The notes under the pieces are model-generated. The model was not told the DNA's origin and made no database searches. It saw only the letters and a list, made by a program, of their open reading frames with translations. Shown one piece after another: positions 23,983 to 34,000 of a stretch of DNA of 53,965 nt. Source of the DNA: Oscillospiraceae bacterium Zagget12 (GTDB taxonomy: Bacteria > Bacillota > Clostridia > UBA1381); NCBI GenBank assembly GCA_001941225.1, contig MSHM01000017.1, forward strand, positions 1 through 53,965. Reading direction: 5' to 3'. The position numbers were made by a program, and so were the translations under genes. Positions within the stretch are counted from its first letter, which is position 1. Every line of letters starts with the position of its first letter.

Positions 23983-23993
23983 CCGACTGAATT

Positions 23994-24022
23994 ATTATAA
24001 CAAAAAATACATCAAATTGCAA
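23994..24022 (-). promoter_or_regulatory. Promoter of tRNA-Leu
   Basis: TTGCAA (24017-24022) and TATAAT (23994-23999) on the minus strand have a 17-base spacer, about 12 bases upstream of the mature 5' end. Confidence 0.75.
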
Positions 24023-24066
24023 TACCCAAGATGAAATTTTTTGAAATTTTTCTTTGCGCACAAATT

Positions 24067-25434
24067 TTAGTATCGGTATTTTTCAAAAAATTTGCCGAGA
24101 CGCTCCATATCCTCTTCGGACGCGCCGGCGTAGCCGATGATTACGGAATTGCCGCACTTATTTTCGGTCATATAATAATCGTCCATATCGTATAGCTTTA
24201 TGTCGTTTTGCTCGGCTTTTTTTATTATTTCTTTCGCGTGAGGCGTCTTTAAGACAAGGTGAAGTCCGGCTCTTTCGCCCGTAATTGTGAAATCGGTGCC
24301 GTCAAGTATTTCCATCAGCCTATCGCGTCTTTTTCTGTAAATATTTTTCACCCTGCTTAAGTGTCTTGAAAAATATCCGTCCGAAATAAACCTATCAAGC
24401 GTGTGCTGCTCAAACCTCGGCACGGTTGACGAATACGCCGAAAAATGTTCGTCAAATTTTTTTAGGATTTCCTTTGGCAGCACCATATACGCTATTCTTA
24501 TGGACGGCGCAAGCACACGCGAAAATGTGCTCAGATATATTACCTTATCGCTGACGGCAAGTCCCTGCATTGCCGGAACGGGCTTTACGGAAAAATTAAA
24601 CTCGCTGTTATAATCGTCCTCTATTATATATCTTCCGTCCTTTTCCTCCGCCCACGACAAAAGCTCCGTTCTCCTGCCCACGGACATAACCGCGCCCGTA
24701 GGGAACTGGTGCGACGGCGTAACGTATACTATATCCGAATCGCTTTCCTTTAATTTATCCGTCCGAAGTCCCGTTTCGTCCACGTCTATATAATTTATTC
24801 TTCGATTGTTATTTTTTAGTATAGCGTTTATTTTTCTGTAGCCGGGATTTTCCAGCGCGAACACGCTTTTCTCATCAAACAGCTCCGTAAGCAGCATCGT
24901 AAGATATTCTATACCCGCTCCGACCACTATCTGCGCGGGTGAGCAGCGCACTCCGCGAAATTCGTGCAGGTATTTGGCGATGCTTTCGCACAGCTCATAA
25001 TCGCCCTTGACGTCGCCGGCATTTAAATATTCCGGATTCGAATATAAGACCTCTTTTGACAGCTTTACCCACGTAGCATACGGAAACGACGCCACGTCAA
25101 CGGTATTGGTTTTAAAATCCGTCTTATATTTCTTCACGGGTGCTTTTTCCTCGGCGTACTCAATTTCTCTGCCGCCCATCGGAGCCTCTATGCGGCATAC
25201 ATAAAAGCCGCTCCTCGGCACACTTCTCAGATACCCCTCCTCGACAAGTATCGAATACGCCGTTTCCACCGTGTTCACGCTTATTCCCAAATGCTTTGCC
25301 AATGCCTTTTTTGACGGCATTCGCTCATTCTCGGTTAAATTATTATTTCTTATTTCATTCGCTACATAAGAATAAAGCTGCTCGTACAGTGGTTTCTTAG
25401 ATTCCTTATCGGCTGTAAATATAAAGTTAAACAT
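24067..25434 (-). CDS. pdxR: MocR/PdxR-type regulator (GntR winged helix fused to aminotransferase fold), PLP lysine replaced
   Basis: PdxR proteins sense PLP through a type I aminotransferase-like domain and control pdxST. The 455-residue protein has a GntR winged helix (residues 1-80, MPSKKALAKHLGISVNTVETAY) and the aminotransferase fold with TPSHQFPTGAVMS, IIEDDYNSEF and YLSTFSRVLAPSIRIAY. In that last motif the Schiff-base Lys of MocR proteins is Arg306 (codon CGT at 24517-24519), so covalent PLP binding appears lost. It is divergent from pdxS across a 107-base gap with an inverted repeat, supporting a pdxST regulatory role. Non-covalent PLP sensing or constitutive function is possible. 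Confidence 0.9.
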   Translation of the reverse strand: MFNFIFTADKESKKPLYEQLYSYVANEIRNNNLTENERMPSKKALAKHLGISVNTVETAYSILVEEGYLRSVPRSGFYVCRIEAPMGGREIEYAEEKAPVKKYKTDFKTNTVDVASFPYATWVKLSKEVLYSNPEYLNAGDVKGDYELCESIAKYLHEFRGVRCSPAQIVVGAGIEYLTMLLTELFDEKSVFALENPGYRKINAILKNNNRRINYIDVDETGLRTDKLKESDSDIVYVTPSHQFPTGAVMSVGRRTELLSWAEEKDGRYIIEDDYNSEFNFSVKPVPAMQGLAVSDKVIYLSTFSRVLAPSIRIAYMVLPKEILKKFDEHFSAYSSTVPRFEQHTLDRFISDGYFSRHLSRVKNIYRKRRDRLMEILDGTDFTITGERAGLHLVLKTPHAKEIIKKAEQNDIKLYDMDDYYMTENKCGNSVIIGYAGASEEDMERLGKFFEKYRY

Positions 25435-25453
25435 AATCTGACCCCATAAAAAA

Positions 25454-25496
25454 GTTGTATTTTGGCACTTTTAATAGTGTCAATCAGTGGTATAAT
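25454..25496. promoter_or_regulatory. Divergent pdxR / pdxST promoter region with inverted repeat
   Basis: TTGGCACT (25462-25469) and AGTGTCAA (25476-25483) form an 8-6-8 inverted repeat with one mismatch. Its right arm contains the minus-strand -35 TTGACA (25478-25483) of pdxR, with -10 TACAAC (25454-25459). The plus strand has a perfect TATAAT (25491-25496) but no good -35, as expected for a pdxST promoter needing an activator. Confidence 0.6.
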
Positions 25497-25541
25497 TATA
25501 ACTAATCTAAAATAAAAAGTCAATAAACGGAGGAAAAAAAT

Positions 25542-26414
25542 ATGTCAACTCAAATGGAACTTAACAGAAATCTTGCCCAAATGCTAAAGGGCGGAGTTAT
25601 AATGGACGTTACAACACCGGAGCAGGCAAAAATCGCCGAAGAGGCGGGCGCGTGCGCGGTTATGGCGCTTGAGCGTATTCCGGCGGACATACGCGCGGCA
25701 GGCGGTGTATCGAGAATGAGCGACCCTAAAATGATTAAGGGTATACAGGAGGCTGTTTCCATTCCCGTAATGGCAAAATGCCGTATAGGTCATTTTGCAG
25801 AGGCAAGAATTTTGCAGGCGATAAAGATAGATTACATCGATGAAAGTGAGGTTCTTTCACCCGCCGATGACAAGTATCATATAAATAAGAACGAATTCAA
25901 AGTACCGTTCGTATGCGGCGCAAAGGATTTGGGCGAGGCTTTAAGACGTATAAACGAAGGCGCGGCAATGATAAGAACAAAGGGCGAGCCGGGCACGGGC
26001 GATGTTGTTCAGGCTGTACGCCATATGAGAATGATGATGTCTGAAATACGCCGTATACAGAGCATGGCGGAGGATGAATTATACGAGGCTGCAAAGCAGC
26101 TTCAGGTACCGTATAATCTTGTTGAATACGTGCATAAAAACGGCAAGCTGCCGGTCGTAAACTTTGCCGCGGGCGGCGTTGCGACTCCGGCTGACGCGGC
26201 TCTTATGATGCACCTTGGCGCCGAGGGCGTATTCGTCGGCTCCGGAATATTTAAGTCCGGAAATCCGGCAAAGCGCGCGGCTGCTATTGTTCAGGCGGTT
26301 ACAAACTACACGGACGATAACCTTATCGCGGAGCTTTCCGAGGATTTGGGCGAGGCTATGGTCGGTATTAATGAAAACGAAATCGCACTTCTTATGGCGG
26401 AGCGTGGTAAATAA
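25542..26414 (+). CDS. pdxS: Pyridoxal 5'-phosphate synthase, synthase subunit
   Basis: PdxS (Pdx1) forms PLP from ribose 5-phosphate, glyceraldehyde 3-phosphate and ammonia delivered by PdxT. It is a 12-subunit TIM barrel. The 290-residue protein contains [21 protein letters not shown] (Lys/Asp of the ribose site), [20 protein letters not shown], the catalytic Lys region [29 protein letters not shown] and [16 protein letters not shown] precedes ATG 25542. The stop overlaps the pdxT start by one base (TAATG). Both subunits and the divergent PdxR form a complete vitamin B6 module. Confidence 0.97.
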   Translation: MSTQMELNRNLAQMLKGGVIMDVTTPEQAKIAEEAGACAVMALERIPADIRAAGGVSRMSDPKMIKGIQEAVSIPVMAKCRIGHFAEARILQAIKIDYIDESEVLSPADDKYHINKNEFKVPFVCGAKDLGEALRRINEGAAMIRTKGEPGTGDVVQAVRHMRMMMSEIRRIQSMAEDELYEAAKQLQVPYNLVEYVHKNGKLPVVNFAAGGVATPADAALMMHLGAEGVFVGSGIFKSGNPAKRAAAIVQAVTNYTDDNLIAELSEDLGEAMVGINENEIALLMAERGK

Positions 26415-26986
26415 TGAGAATAGGCATATTGGCGCTCCAGGGCGCGTTTATAGAGCATAAATTCGCTCTTGACGCGCTTGGAATCGAGTCGTTTGAAATA
26501 CGTCAGAAAAGGGACATCGAAAAACCGTTTGACGGTCTTATAATTCCCGGCGGCGAAAGCACAGTAATCGGCAAGCTGCTGCGTCAGCTTGATTTGTTTG
26601 AGCCGATAAAGGAAATGATTGAAAACGGTATGCCCGTTTTCGGAACCTGCGCGGGACTTATAGTTCTGGCAAAAAATATCGAGGGTGAAAATCCGCATTT
26701 GGGCGTTATGGATATTTCCGTGCGCCGCAACGCGTACGGCAAGCAGATTGACAGTTTCAGCAATGAGGCTCTTATTCCCGAAATATCTGCTGTTCCGTTC
26801 CCGCTTGTGTTTATACGCGCGCCTTGGATTGACAGCGTCGGCGAAAATGTACAGGTGTTTTGTGAGCTTAACGGTCATATTGTCGCGGCAAGAGAAAATA
26901 ATATGCTTGTGACCTCATTCCACCCCGAGCTTACGAAAAATACCGCTTTTCACGAATATTTTATTAATATGATAAAAGGAGAATAG
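26414..26986 (+). CDS. pdxT: Pyridoxal 5'-phosphate synthase, glutaminase subunit
   Basis: PdxT hydrolyses glutamine and channels ammonia to PdxS. The 190-residue class I glutaminase has [16 protein letters not shown], the GGESTVIGKLL oxyanion region, nucleophile Cys in FGTCAGLIVLA, and the His-Glu pair in TSFHPELTKNTAFH, completing the triad. IRAPWID is also conserved. It overlaps pdxS by one base. The stop codon lies within the loop of the following terminator hairpin. Confidence 0.96.
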   Translation: MRIGILALQGAFIEHKFALDALGIESFEIRQKRDIEKPFDGLIIPGGESTVIGKLLRQLDLFEPIKEMIENGMPVFGTCAGLIVLAKNIEGENPHLGVMDISVRRNAYGKQIDSFSNEALIPEISAVPFPLVFIRAPWIDSVGENVQVFCELNGHIVAARENNMLVTSFHPELTKNTAFHEYFINMIKGE

Positions 26987-27005
26987 CCTATGCTGTTCTC
27001 CTTTT
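26974..27005 (+). terminator. Terminator of pdxST
   Basis: AAAAGGAGAA (26974-26983) pairs with TTCTCCTTTT (26996-27005); the T run forms part of the stem. The left arm overlaps the last codons of pdxT. Confidence 0.7.
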
Positions 27006-27022
27006 GCGTTTGCCTAAAAATA

Positions 27023-27052
27023 AAAATCCTTGATGAAAACATCAAGGATTTT
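27023..27052 (-). terminator. Terminator of tRNA-Gly transcript
   Basis: A 13-bp perfect stem (27023-27035 with 27040-27052, AAAA loop) is followed on the minus strand by a T-rich tail just after tRNA-Gly. It may also back up the pdxST terminator. Confidence 0.85.
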
Positions 27053-27053
27053 A

Positions 27054-27128
27054 TGGAGCGGAAGACGAGATTCGAACTCGCGACGTTCACCTTGGCAAGG
27101 TGACGCTCTACCACTGAGCCACTCCCGC
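27054..27128 (-). tRNA. tRNA-Gly (anticodon GCC)
   Basis: The minus strand gives a 75-base cloverleaf with encoded CCA. The acceptor is GCGGGAG / CTTCCGC with one G-T pair, the D arm GCTCAGTGGTAGAGC, the anticodon stem-loop TCACC-TTGCCAA-GGTGA (GCC) and the T arm GAGTTCGAATCTC. Confidence 0.97.
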
Positions 27129-27146
27129 ATTTCTTATTACTCGGTT

Positions 27147-27175
27147 ATTATAGCATATGAAAAATAAAATGTCAA
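27147..27175 (-). promoter_or_regulatory. Consensus promoter of tRNA-Gly
   Basis: Perfect TTGACA (27170-27175) and TATAAT (27147-27152) on the minus strand are 17 bases apart and about 19 bases upstream of the tRNA. Confidence 0.9.
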
Positions 27176-27232
27176 GCTATTTTTTTAAAACTTTTTCAAA
27201 TAAAATTTTATCCGATTTATTGCGTTATTATG

Positions 27233-27261
27233 TTGATAAATGTTTGATTTTATGTTAAAAT
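27233..27261 (+). promoter_or_regulatory. Promoter of purL
   Basis: TTGATA (27233-27238) and TAAAAT (27256-27261) with a 17-base spacer give a leader of about 35 bases. No purine riboswitch or PurR box was recognised in this short leader. Confidence 0.7.
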
Positions 27262-27301
27262 AAATTCATATTGAGTTTAGTTTGATTAAAGGAGTTAAAT
27301 C

Positions 27302-30300
27302 ATGGAAAACGTAAGAAGAGTTTATGTTGAAAAGAAAGACGGATTTGACGTTGAGGCAAAGGGCACTCTTGCGGATTTGAGAGAAAATCTTTCTCTTTCG
27401 GGACTTGAGAACGTAAGAATAATCAACAGATATGATGTTTCCGGCGTAAGCGATGAGGAATATCAAAAGGCGAGAAATCTTATATTCTCCGAGCCGCCCG
27501 TGGATAACGCCTATGACGAGGAAATAAATATAGACGCGGGAAAGGTGTTCACTGTGGAGTATCTGCCAGGTCAGTTTGACCAAAGAGCCGCGTCCGCGGA
27601 GGAATGTATATCCATTCTGACGGGAAAGGAGCGCCCGACCGTGCGCAGTGCAAAGGTATATGTGCTTACGGGTGAGGTGTCGGACGATGAGCTTGAGGCG
27701 GTAAAGAGATATGTTATAAATCCCGTGGAGGCGCGTGAGGCGGCTCTTGAAAAACCGCAGACGCTTGAAATGGAGCATATAATCCCCGAAGACGTCAAGA
27801 CGGTTGACGGCTTTATTGATATGGACAAGACCGCTATGGAGGCATTTTTGGGCGAAATGGGATTTGCGATGGATATGGACGATTTGGAGTTCTGCCGCGA
27901 CTATTTCAAGAACACCGAAAAGCGCAACCCGACAGTAACGGAAATGCGTATGATTGACACCTATTGGTCGGATCACTGCCGCCACACTACGTTTTCCACT
28001 AAAATAAATAATGTGACTGTAAATGACGGCAAATATGCCGATGTTATAAGAGAGGCTTATGATGAATACAAAGCGGCTAAGGCGGATTTGTACGCGCCCG
28101 ACAGAGATACCTGCCTTATGAATATGGCTACAATAATCGTAAAACAGCTCAAGAAAAAGGGACTGTTAAAGGAAATAGACGAGTCGGAGGAGATAAACGC
28201 CTGCTCTATTGTCGTGCCTGTTGATGTGGACGGAGTTGAGGAGCAGTGGCTTATAATGTTCAAGAACGAAACGCATAACCACCCGACTGAAATCGAGCCG
28301 TTCGGCGGCGCGGCGACCTGTCTTGGCGGCGCTATCCGCGACCCGCTTTCGGGCAGAAGCTATGTGTATCAGGCGATGCGCGTAACCGGCAGCGGCGATC
28401 CGAGAGTTTCCCTAAAGGATACCCACGCCGGCAAGCTTATGCAGAGAAAGATTACAAAGGGCGCATCGTCCGGCTACAGCTCATACGGTAACCAGATTGG
28501 TCTTGCGACCGGTCAGGTGCAGGAAATTTACCACCCGGGATATGTTGCAAAGAGAATGGAAATAGGCGCGGTAATCGGCGCCGCTCCGAAGAAGAATGTA
28601 ATTCGAGAGGTGCCGTCAAAGGGTGATGTTATAATTTTGCTCGGCGGAAGAACGGGTCGCGACGGTATAGGCGGCGCGACAGGCTCATCAAAGGCGCACG
28701 ATGAAAAAAGCGTTGTTACCTGCGGCAGTGAGGTTCAAAAGGGTAACCCGCCGGTTGAAAGAAAAATTCAGAGATTATTCAGAGATGAAAAGGTTACTAC
28801 CCTTATAAAGCGCTGTAACGATTTCGGCGCGGGCGGCGTCAGCGTGGCGATAGGCGAATTGGCTGACGGTCTTGTTATAGACCTTGACAAGGTGCCGAAG
28901 AAGTATGAGGGACTTGACGGTACGGAGCTTGCGATAAGTGAGTCGCAGGAGAGAATGGCGGTAGTCGTAAGAGCGGAGGACGCGGATAAATTTATCGGAT
29001 ACTCCAACGATGAAAACCTTGAGGCTACAAAGGTTGCCGTTGTGACAGATGAAAACAGACTTGTTATGAATTGGAGAGGAAAGACAATATGCGATATTTC
29101 GCGTGATTTCCTTAATACAAACGGCGCTACCAAGAATACCGATGTTGAAGTGGTATTGCCTGATGAAAGTAAGAATTTCTTTAAGAGTGAGGCTGTTGCC
29201 GATGTAAAGGCGAAGTGGCTCGAAACACTTTCGGATTTGAATGTATGCTCACAAAAGGGACTTTGCGAAAAGTTCGACAGCACAATCGGCGCGGGCAGTG
29301 TGATTATGCCGTTCGGCGGCAAGTATCAGCTTACTCCGTCAGACGGTATGGCGGCGAAAGTGCCGGTAGAGGGCGGAGAAACCAATACGGCTACGATTAT
29401 GACATTCGGTTATAATCCCGACCTTTCAAGCTGGAGCCAGTATCACGGCTCAACATACGCGATAGTCGAATCCGTTTCAAAGGCTGTCGCAATGGGCGCG
29501 GACTATAAGAAGATATACCTCACGTTCCAGGAATATTTTGAAAGACTCGGAACCGACCCTAAGCGTTGGGGAAAACCGTTCGCGGCACTTCTCGGCGCGT
29601 ATATGACGCAGCTCGAGCTGGGTATAGCGGCAATAGGCGGCAAGGACTCGATGAGCGGCTCATTTAACGACCTTGACGTTCCGCCTACTCTTACATCGTT
29701 CGCGGCAGCGCCTGTAAAGGCTGACAAGGTTATTTCTCAGGAAATCAAAAAAGAGGGTTCAAAGCTTGTAATGTTCACCGTAAAGCGTGATGAAAACGAC
29801 TTGCCCCGCTTTGACGAATTAAAGAAAATGTACGATACCGTTCACAGCCTTATCACGGACGGAAAGGTGCTTTCCGCAAGCGTTGTAAAGGGATTCGGGC
29901 TTGCCGAAACCGTTTCTAAAATGGCGTTCGGTAATATGATAGGCGTTGAATTTGACAAGAATATCACAAATGATATGCTGTTCAATGCTCCGCTCGGCTC
30001 AATCGTGCTTGAGGTAGAGGAGGATATGGACGGTGCGGTTATTGTCGGTACAACCGGAGGAAACGCGCTTAAGATGAACGGCGTTGAAATCACGCTTAAA
30101 GAGGCTGTTGACGCATGGAAAAAACCGCTTGAAAAGGTATTCCCGACAAAGGCGGGACACTTTACGGAGGAGCCTGAAACATACAGCTATTCCAAGCGTA
30201 ATATCACTGTCGCGTCCGAAAAATTCGCAAAGCCGAGAATATTCATTCCGGTATTTCCGGGTACAAACTGCGAATATGACACCGCTAAAGTGTTTGAAAA

Positions 30301-31027
30301 GGCGGGCGGCGTTGCCGATGTATTTGTAATTCGCAATCTGACGGGCAGCGACGTTGTTTACTCGATGAAGGAAATGGAAAAGAGAATTAACAATTCTCAG
30401 ATAGTGATGATTCCGGGAGGATTTTCCGGCGGTGACGAGCCTGAGGGCAGCGGTAAGTTTATCGCGACCGCGTTCAGAAATCCGCTTGTCAAGGACGCTG
30501 TTATGAATATGCTTAAAAACCGCGACGGCTTGATGCTCGGAATTTGTAACGGTTTCCAGACGCTTATAAAGCTCGGACTTGTGCCTTACGGCGAAATAAG
30601 GGATTTGGACGACAATTCACCCACGCTTACATTCAACACAATCGGCAGACACGTTTCGTGTATGGCGAGAACGAGAATTGCGTCAAACAAATCACCGTGG
30701 CTTGCAAACGTGGAAACGGGCGATGTTCACACAATCGCGCTGTCGCACGGCGAGGGACGCTTTATCGCATCGCCGGAGCAGGTTAAGGGGCTTGCCGCGA
30801 ACGGACAAATCGCAACGCAGTATGTAAACCTTGAAAATAAGGCTACATACGATATTGATTGGAACCCGAACGGCTCCGTTTCGGCAATAGAGGGCATCAC
30901 AAGTCCCGACGGCAGAGTGCTCGGCAAAATGGGACACAGCGAACGTATCGGCGCGAATGTCGCGTTCAATGTACCCGGAAATAAGGATCAGAAATTGTTT
31001 GAGGCGGGCGTAAAATATTTTAAATAA
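27302..31027 (+). CDS. purL: Phosphoribosylformylglycinamidine synthase, single-chain form
   Basis: This enzyme converts FGAR, glutamine and ATP to FGAM in purine synthesis. At 1241 residues it is the large single-chain type, which joins the PurS-like, PurL and PurQ parts found separately in B. subtilis. Visible features are SDHCRHTTFSTK and FKNETHNHPTEIEPFGGAATC (ATP/FGAR site), CNDFGAGGVSVAIGELADG, and KDSMSG in the second half. The C-terminal glutaminase starts near residue 980 with PVFPGTNCEYDTAKVFEKAG, nucleophile Cys in LGICNGFQTLI and a His-Glu pair later (LSHGEGRFI). Ribosome site AAAGGAG precedes ATG 27302. It is monocistronic, with no other pur gene in the window. Confidence 0.96.
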   Translation: MENVRRVYVEKKDGFDVEAKGTLADLRENLSLSGLENVRIINRYDVSGVSDEEYQKARNLIFSEPPVDNAYDEEINIDAGKVFTVEYLPGQFDQRAASAEECISILTGKERPTVRSAKVYVLTGEVSDDELEAVKRYVINPVEAREAALEKPQTLEMEHIIPEDVKTVDGFIDMDKTAMEAFLGEMGFAMDMDDLEFCRDYFKNTEKRNPTVTEMRMIDTYWSDHCRHTTFSTKINNVTVNDGKYADVIREAYDEYKAAKADLYAPDRDTCLMNMATIIVKQLKKKGLLKEIDESEEINACSIVVPVDVDGVEEQWLIMFKNETHNHPTEIEPFGGAATCLGGAIRDPLSGRSYVYQAMRVTGSGDPRVSLKDTHAGKLMQRKITKGASSGYSSYGNQIGLATGQVQEIYHPGYVAKRMEIGAVIGAAPKKNVIREVPSKGDVIILLGGRTGRDGIGGATGSSKAHDEKSVVTCGSEVQKGNPPVERKIQRLFRDEKVTTLIKRCNDFGAGGVSVAIGELADGLVIDLDKVPKKYEGLDGTELAISESQERMAVVVRAEDADKFIGYSNDENLEATKVAVVTDENRLVMNWRGKTICDISRDFLNTNGATKNTDVEVVLPDESKNFFKSEAVADVKAKWLETLSDLNVCSQKGLCEKFDSTIGAGSVIMPFGGKYQLTPSDGMAAKVPVEGGETNTATIMTFGYNPDLSSWSQYHGSTYAIVESVSKAVAMGADYKKIYLTFQEYFERLGTDPKRWGKPFAALLGAYMTQLELGIAAIGGKDSMSGSFNDLDVPPTLTSFAAAPVKADKVISQEIKKEGSKLVMFTVKRDENDLPRFDELKKMYDTVHSLITDGKVLSASVVKGFGLAETVSKMAFGNMIGVEFDKNITNDMLFNAPLGSIVLEVEEDMDGAVIVGTTGGNALKMNGVEITLKEAVDAWKKPLEKVFPTKAGHFTEEPETYSYSKRNITVASEKFAKPRIFIPVFPGTNCEYDTAKVFEKAGGVADVFVIRNLTGSDVVYSMKEMEKRINNSQIVMIPGGFSGGDEPEGSGKFIATAFRNPLVKDAVMNMLKNRDGLMLGICNGFQTLIKLGLVPYGEIRDLDDNSPTLTFNTIGRHVSCMARTRIASNKSPWLANVETGDVHTIALSHGEGRFIASPEQVKGLAANGQIATQYVNLENKATYDIDWNPNGSVSAIEGITSPDGRVLGKMGHSERIGANVAFNVPGNKDQKLFEAGVKYFK

Positions 31028-31039
31028 TTGTAAAATCGG

Positions 31040-31067
31040 CAGGCTGCGGAGCAACGCAGCCTGTTTT
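31040..31067 (+). terminator. Terminator of purL
   Basis: CAGGCTGCG (31040-31048) pairs with CGCAGCCTG (31055-31063), followed by TTTT. An in-frame ATG at 31066 at its end is not the polC start. Confidence 0.85.
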
Positions 31068-31089
31068 GCAGATAAGGGAAAGGTGTTAT

Positions 31090-34000
31090 ATGAAACCAAA
31101 GTTGGGAGTTGTATTTCCGCAGATAACGGATAGAGAAATATCCGATCTGGAGGTGGAAAAAATAAGCGTTTCAAAAAGCAGAAGAAAAGTAACGCTGTTT
31201 TTGGGATCCGACGTGTCGGCGTATTTGGCGGCAAAGGTGGAGAGCAAAGTAAAATCCGCCTGTAATCTGGCGGAGGTAACAGTCAAGACGGACGCGCCGG
31301 AAAAAAAGCAGGACAGGAATGTGATGATATATGAGCTTTCACCCGAGGAAAGAAGAACAATGCAGGGTGACAATCCGTCGCAATTTCGCGGCAAAGCGAA
31401 TGTGTCCGATATGCTTTACGGCAGACCTATAAAGGATAATATAATTTCAATCAAATCAATAAACGACAATTCCGGCAAAGTTACGTTTTCGGGGAAGGTG
31501 TTTTTTGTTGACGAGCGCGAAATCACCTCAAAGAGAACCGGCAAGATTCTTCATCTTATAACAATGGAAATAACCGATAACGAGGACTCAATATCCGCGA
31601 AGATGTTTATACCAAAAACAGATGATGACGCGCCGTTTAACAAGCTGTACGGAGCCTTGAAAAAGGGCGTTAAGGGCGGCGGAATATATGTTGCGGCGCG
31701 CGGAAGGGCGCAGTTTGACGAATACGCCGGTGAAACCATAGTAATGCTTAACGACATTGCTCAAATCGAAAAGCCGCCGGTCAGAAAGGACAACGCGAGG
31801 GAAAAGCGCGTTGAGCTGCATCTTCACACGCAGATGTCGGCAATGGACGCCGTATCCTCGGCACAGGATTTGATAAACAGAGCAATTTACTGGGAACACA
31901 AGGCGATAGCCATAACAGATCACGGCGTTGTGCAGTCGTTTCCGGACGCTATGAAGGCGTCGGATTACAATAAAAAAATAAAGGTGCTTTACGGCGTTGA
32001 GGGTTACCTTATTGACGACGGCAAAAAAATTCTATACGGCGCGGGAGAGCAGAATATAGATTCGCCTTTTGTGGTGTTTGATATAGAAACCACTGGACTC
32101 AGCAACAAAACCGACGCCATAACCGAGATTGGCGCGGTCAAGGTTGTAAACGGAGAAATAGTCGATAAATGGTCAACCTTTGTAAATCCGTGCCGACCCA
32201 TACCCGAAAATATTGTTAATCTTACGGGCATAAATGATAAAATGGTAAAAAACGCGCCGAAAATAGAGGAAATACTGGGCGAATTTTTTGAATTTTGCAA
32301 GGACTGCGTGCTTGTCGCGCATAACGCGGCGTTTGATATAGGCTTTATAAAGACCGCGGCGCAAAAAAGCGGGATTGACTTTAATTTCTGCTATCTTGAC
32401 ACGCTGATGCTTGCGAGATGTATGTATCCGAATTTATCTAATTTCAGGCTTGACACGCTCACGCGCCATCTGCACGTAATTCTTGATAATCACCACAGAG
32501 CGGTTGACGACGCTAAAGCGACAGCCGATGTGTTTGTGAAAATGATAGAGGGGCTGAGGGAGCAGGGGAAAACAGAGCTTAAAAAGCTCAACACGGAATT
32601 TGACCTGCGCGCCGCGGCAAAGAAAAATAAGGCGTTCCATATTATAATACTCGCAAAAAATCAGACAGGCTTAAGGAATATTTATGAAATGGTGTCACAA
32701 TCGCACCTAAACTACTTTTTCCGAACGCCGCGTATACCGCGCAGCCTGCTTGAGGAAAAGCGCGAGGGACTTATTTTAGGCTCCGCCTGCGAGGCGGGCG
32801 AGCTTTTCAGAGCGGTGATTGACGGAAAGACGGACGAGGACCTTAAAGACATAGTGGATTTCTATGATTATCTTGAAATTCAGCCGATAGGCAATAACGC
32901 GTATATGAAAACGGATTTCAAGCACCCTACGGTTAATACGGACGAGGATTTGCGGAATTTGAACCGCCGTATTGTGGCGCTCGGCGAAAAGTACAATAAG
33001 CCGGTTTGCGCCACCTGCGATGTGCATTTTATGGATATGGAGGGCGCGGATTACAGAAAGATACTTATGCACTACCAGGGGTTTTCGGACGCGGATAATC
33101 AGGCGCCGCTGTATTTGAGAACAACGGAGGAAATGCTTAAGGAGTTTGATTATTTGGGCAAGGAAAAAGCCTATGAGGTTGTTGTTACAAACACGAATAA
33201 GATTGCCGATATGATTGGCGATGTTCGTCCCATTCCCGAAAAGAAATGCCCGCCGGTTATTCCGGGCGCAAAGGAGGGCATTGTAAACGACTCGATAAAG
33301 CGCGCGAGGGAAATATACGGCGACCCGTTGCCCGAAATCGTACAGAAAAGACTGGATAAGGAGCTGTATTCCATAACGACATACGGCTTTGCGGTTATGT
33401 ACAGAATAGCGCAGGAGCTTGTGCGCCGTTCCCTGGAGGACGGCTATTTGGTTGGCTCGAGAGGCTCGGTCGGCTCATCCTTTGTCGCGTATTTGTCGGA
33501 TATAACCGAGGTTAATTCCTTGCAGGGACATTATATTTGCCCAAACTGCAAAAATGTGGAATTTATCGAGTCGGAAATCGGTCTATCCGGCTGTGACCTG
33601 CCTGATAAGGTGTGTCCAAAATGCGGAACACAGTATATAAAGGACGGACACGATATACCCTTTGAAACCTTCCTCGGTTTTAAGGGTGATAAGGAGCCTG
33701 ACATTGACCTTAATTTTTCGGGTATATATCAGCCGGTAATTCATAAGTATACGGAAACATTTTTCGGCGAGGGAAAAGTATTCCGCGCGGGAACAATCGG
33801 CACCGTAGCCGAAAAGACAGCGTTCGGATACGTTAAAAGATACTGTGATGAAAAAAATATCGTGATGCGCGGCGCGGAAATGCACCGCCTTGCAAGGGGC
33901 TGCGAGGGTGTGAAACGTACCTCCGGACAGCACCCTGGCGGAATAATCGTTGTACCGCATGAAAACGACATACACGAATTTTGCCCTGTGCAGCACCCCG

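Noticed and set aside
27176-27301. Purine riboswitch before purL
   Set aside because: The leader is only about 35 bases and lacks conserved purine-aptamer loops.
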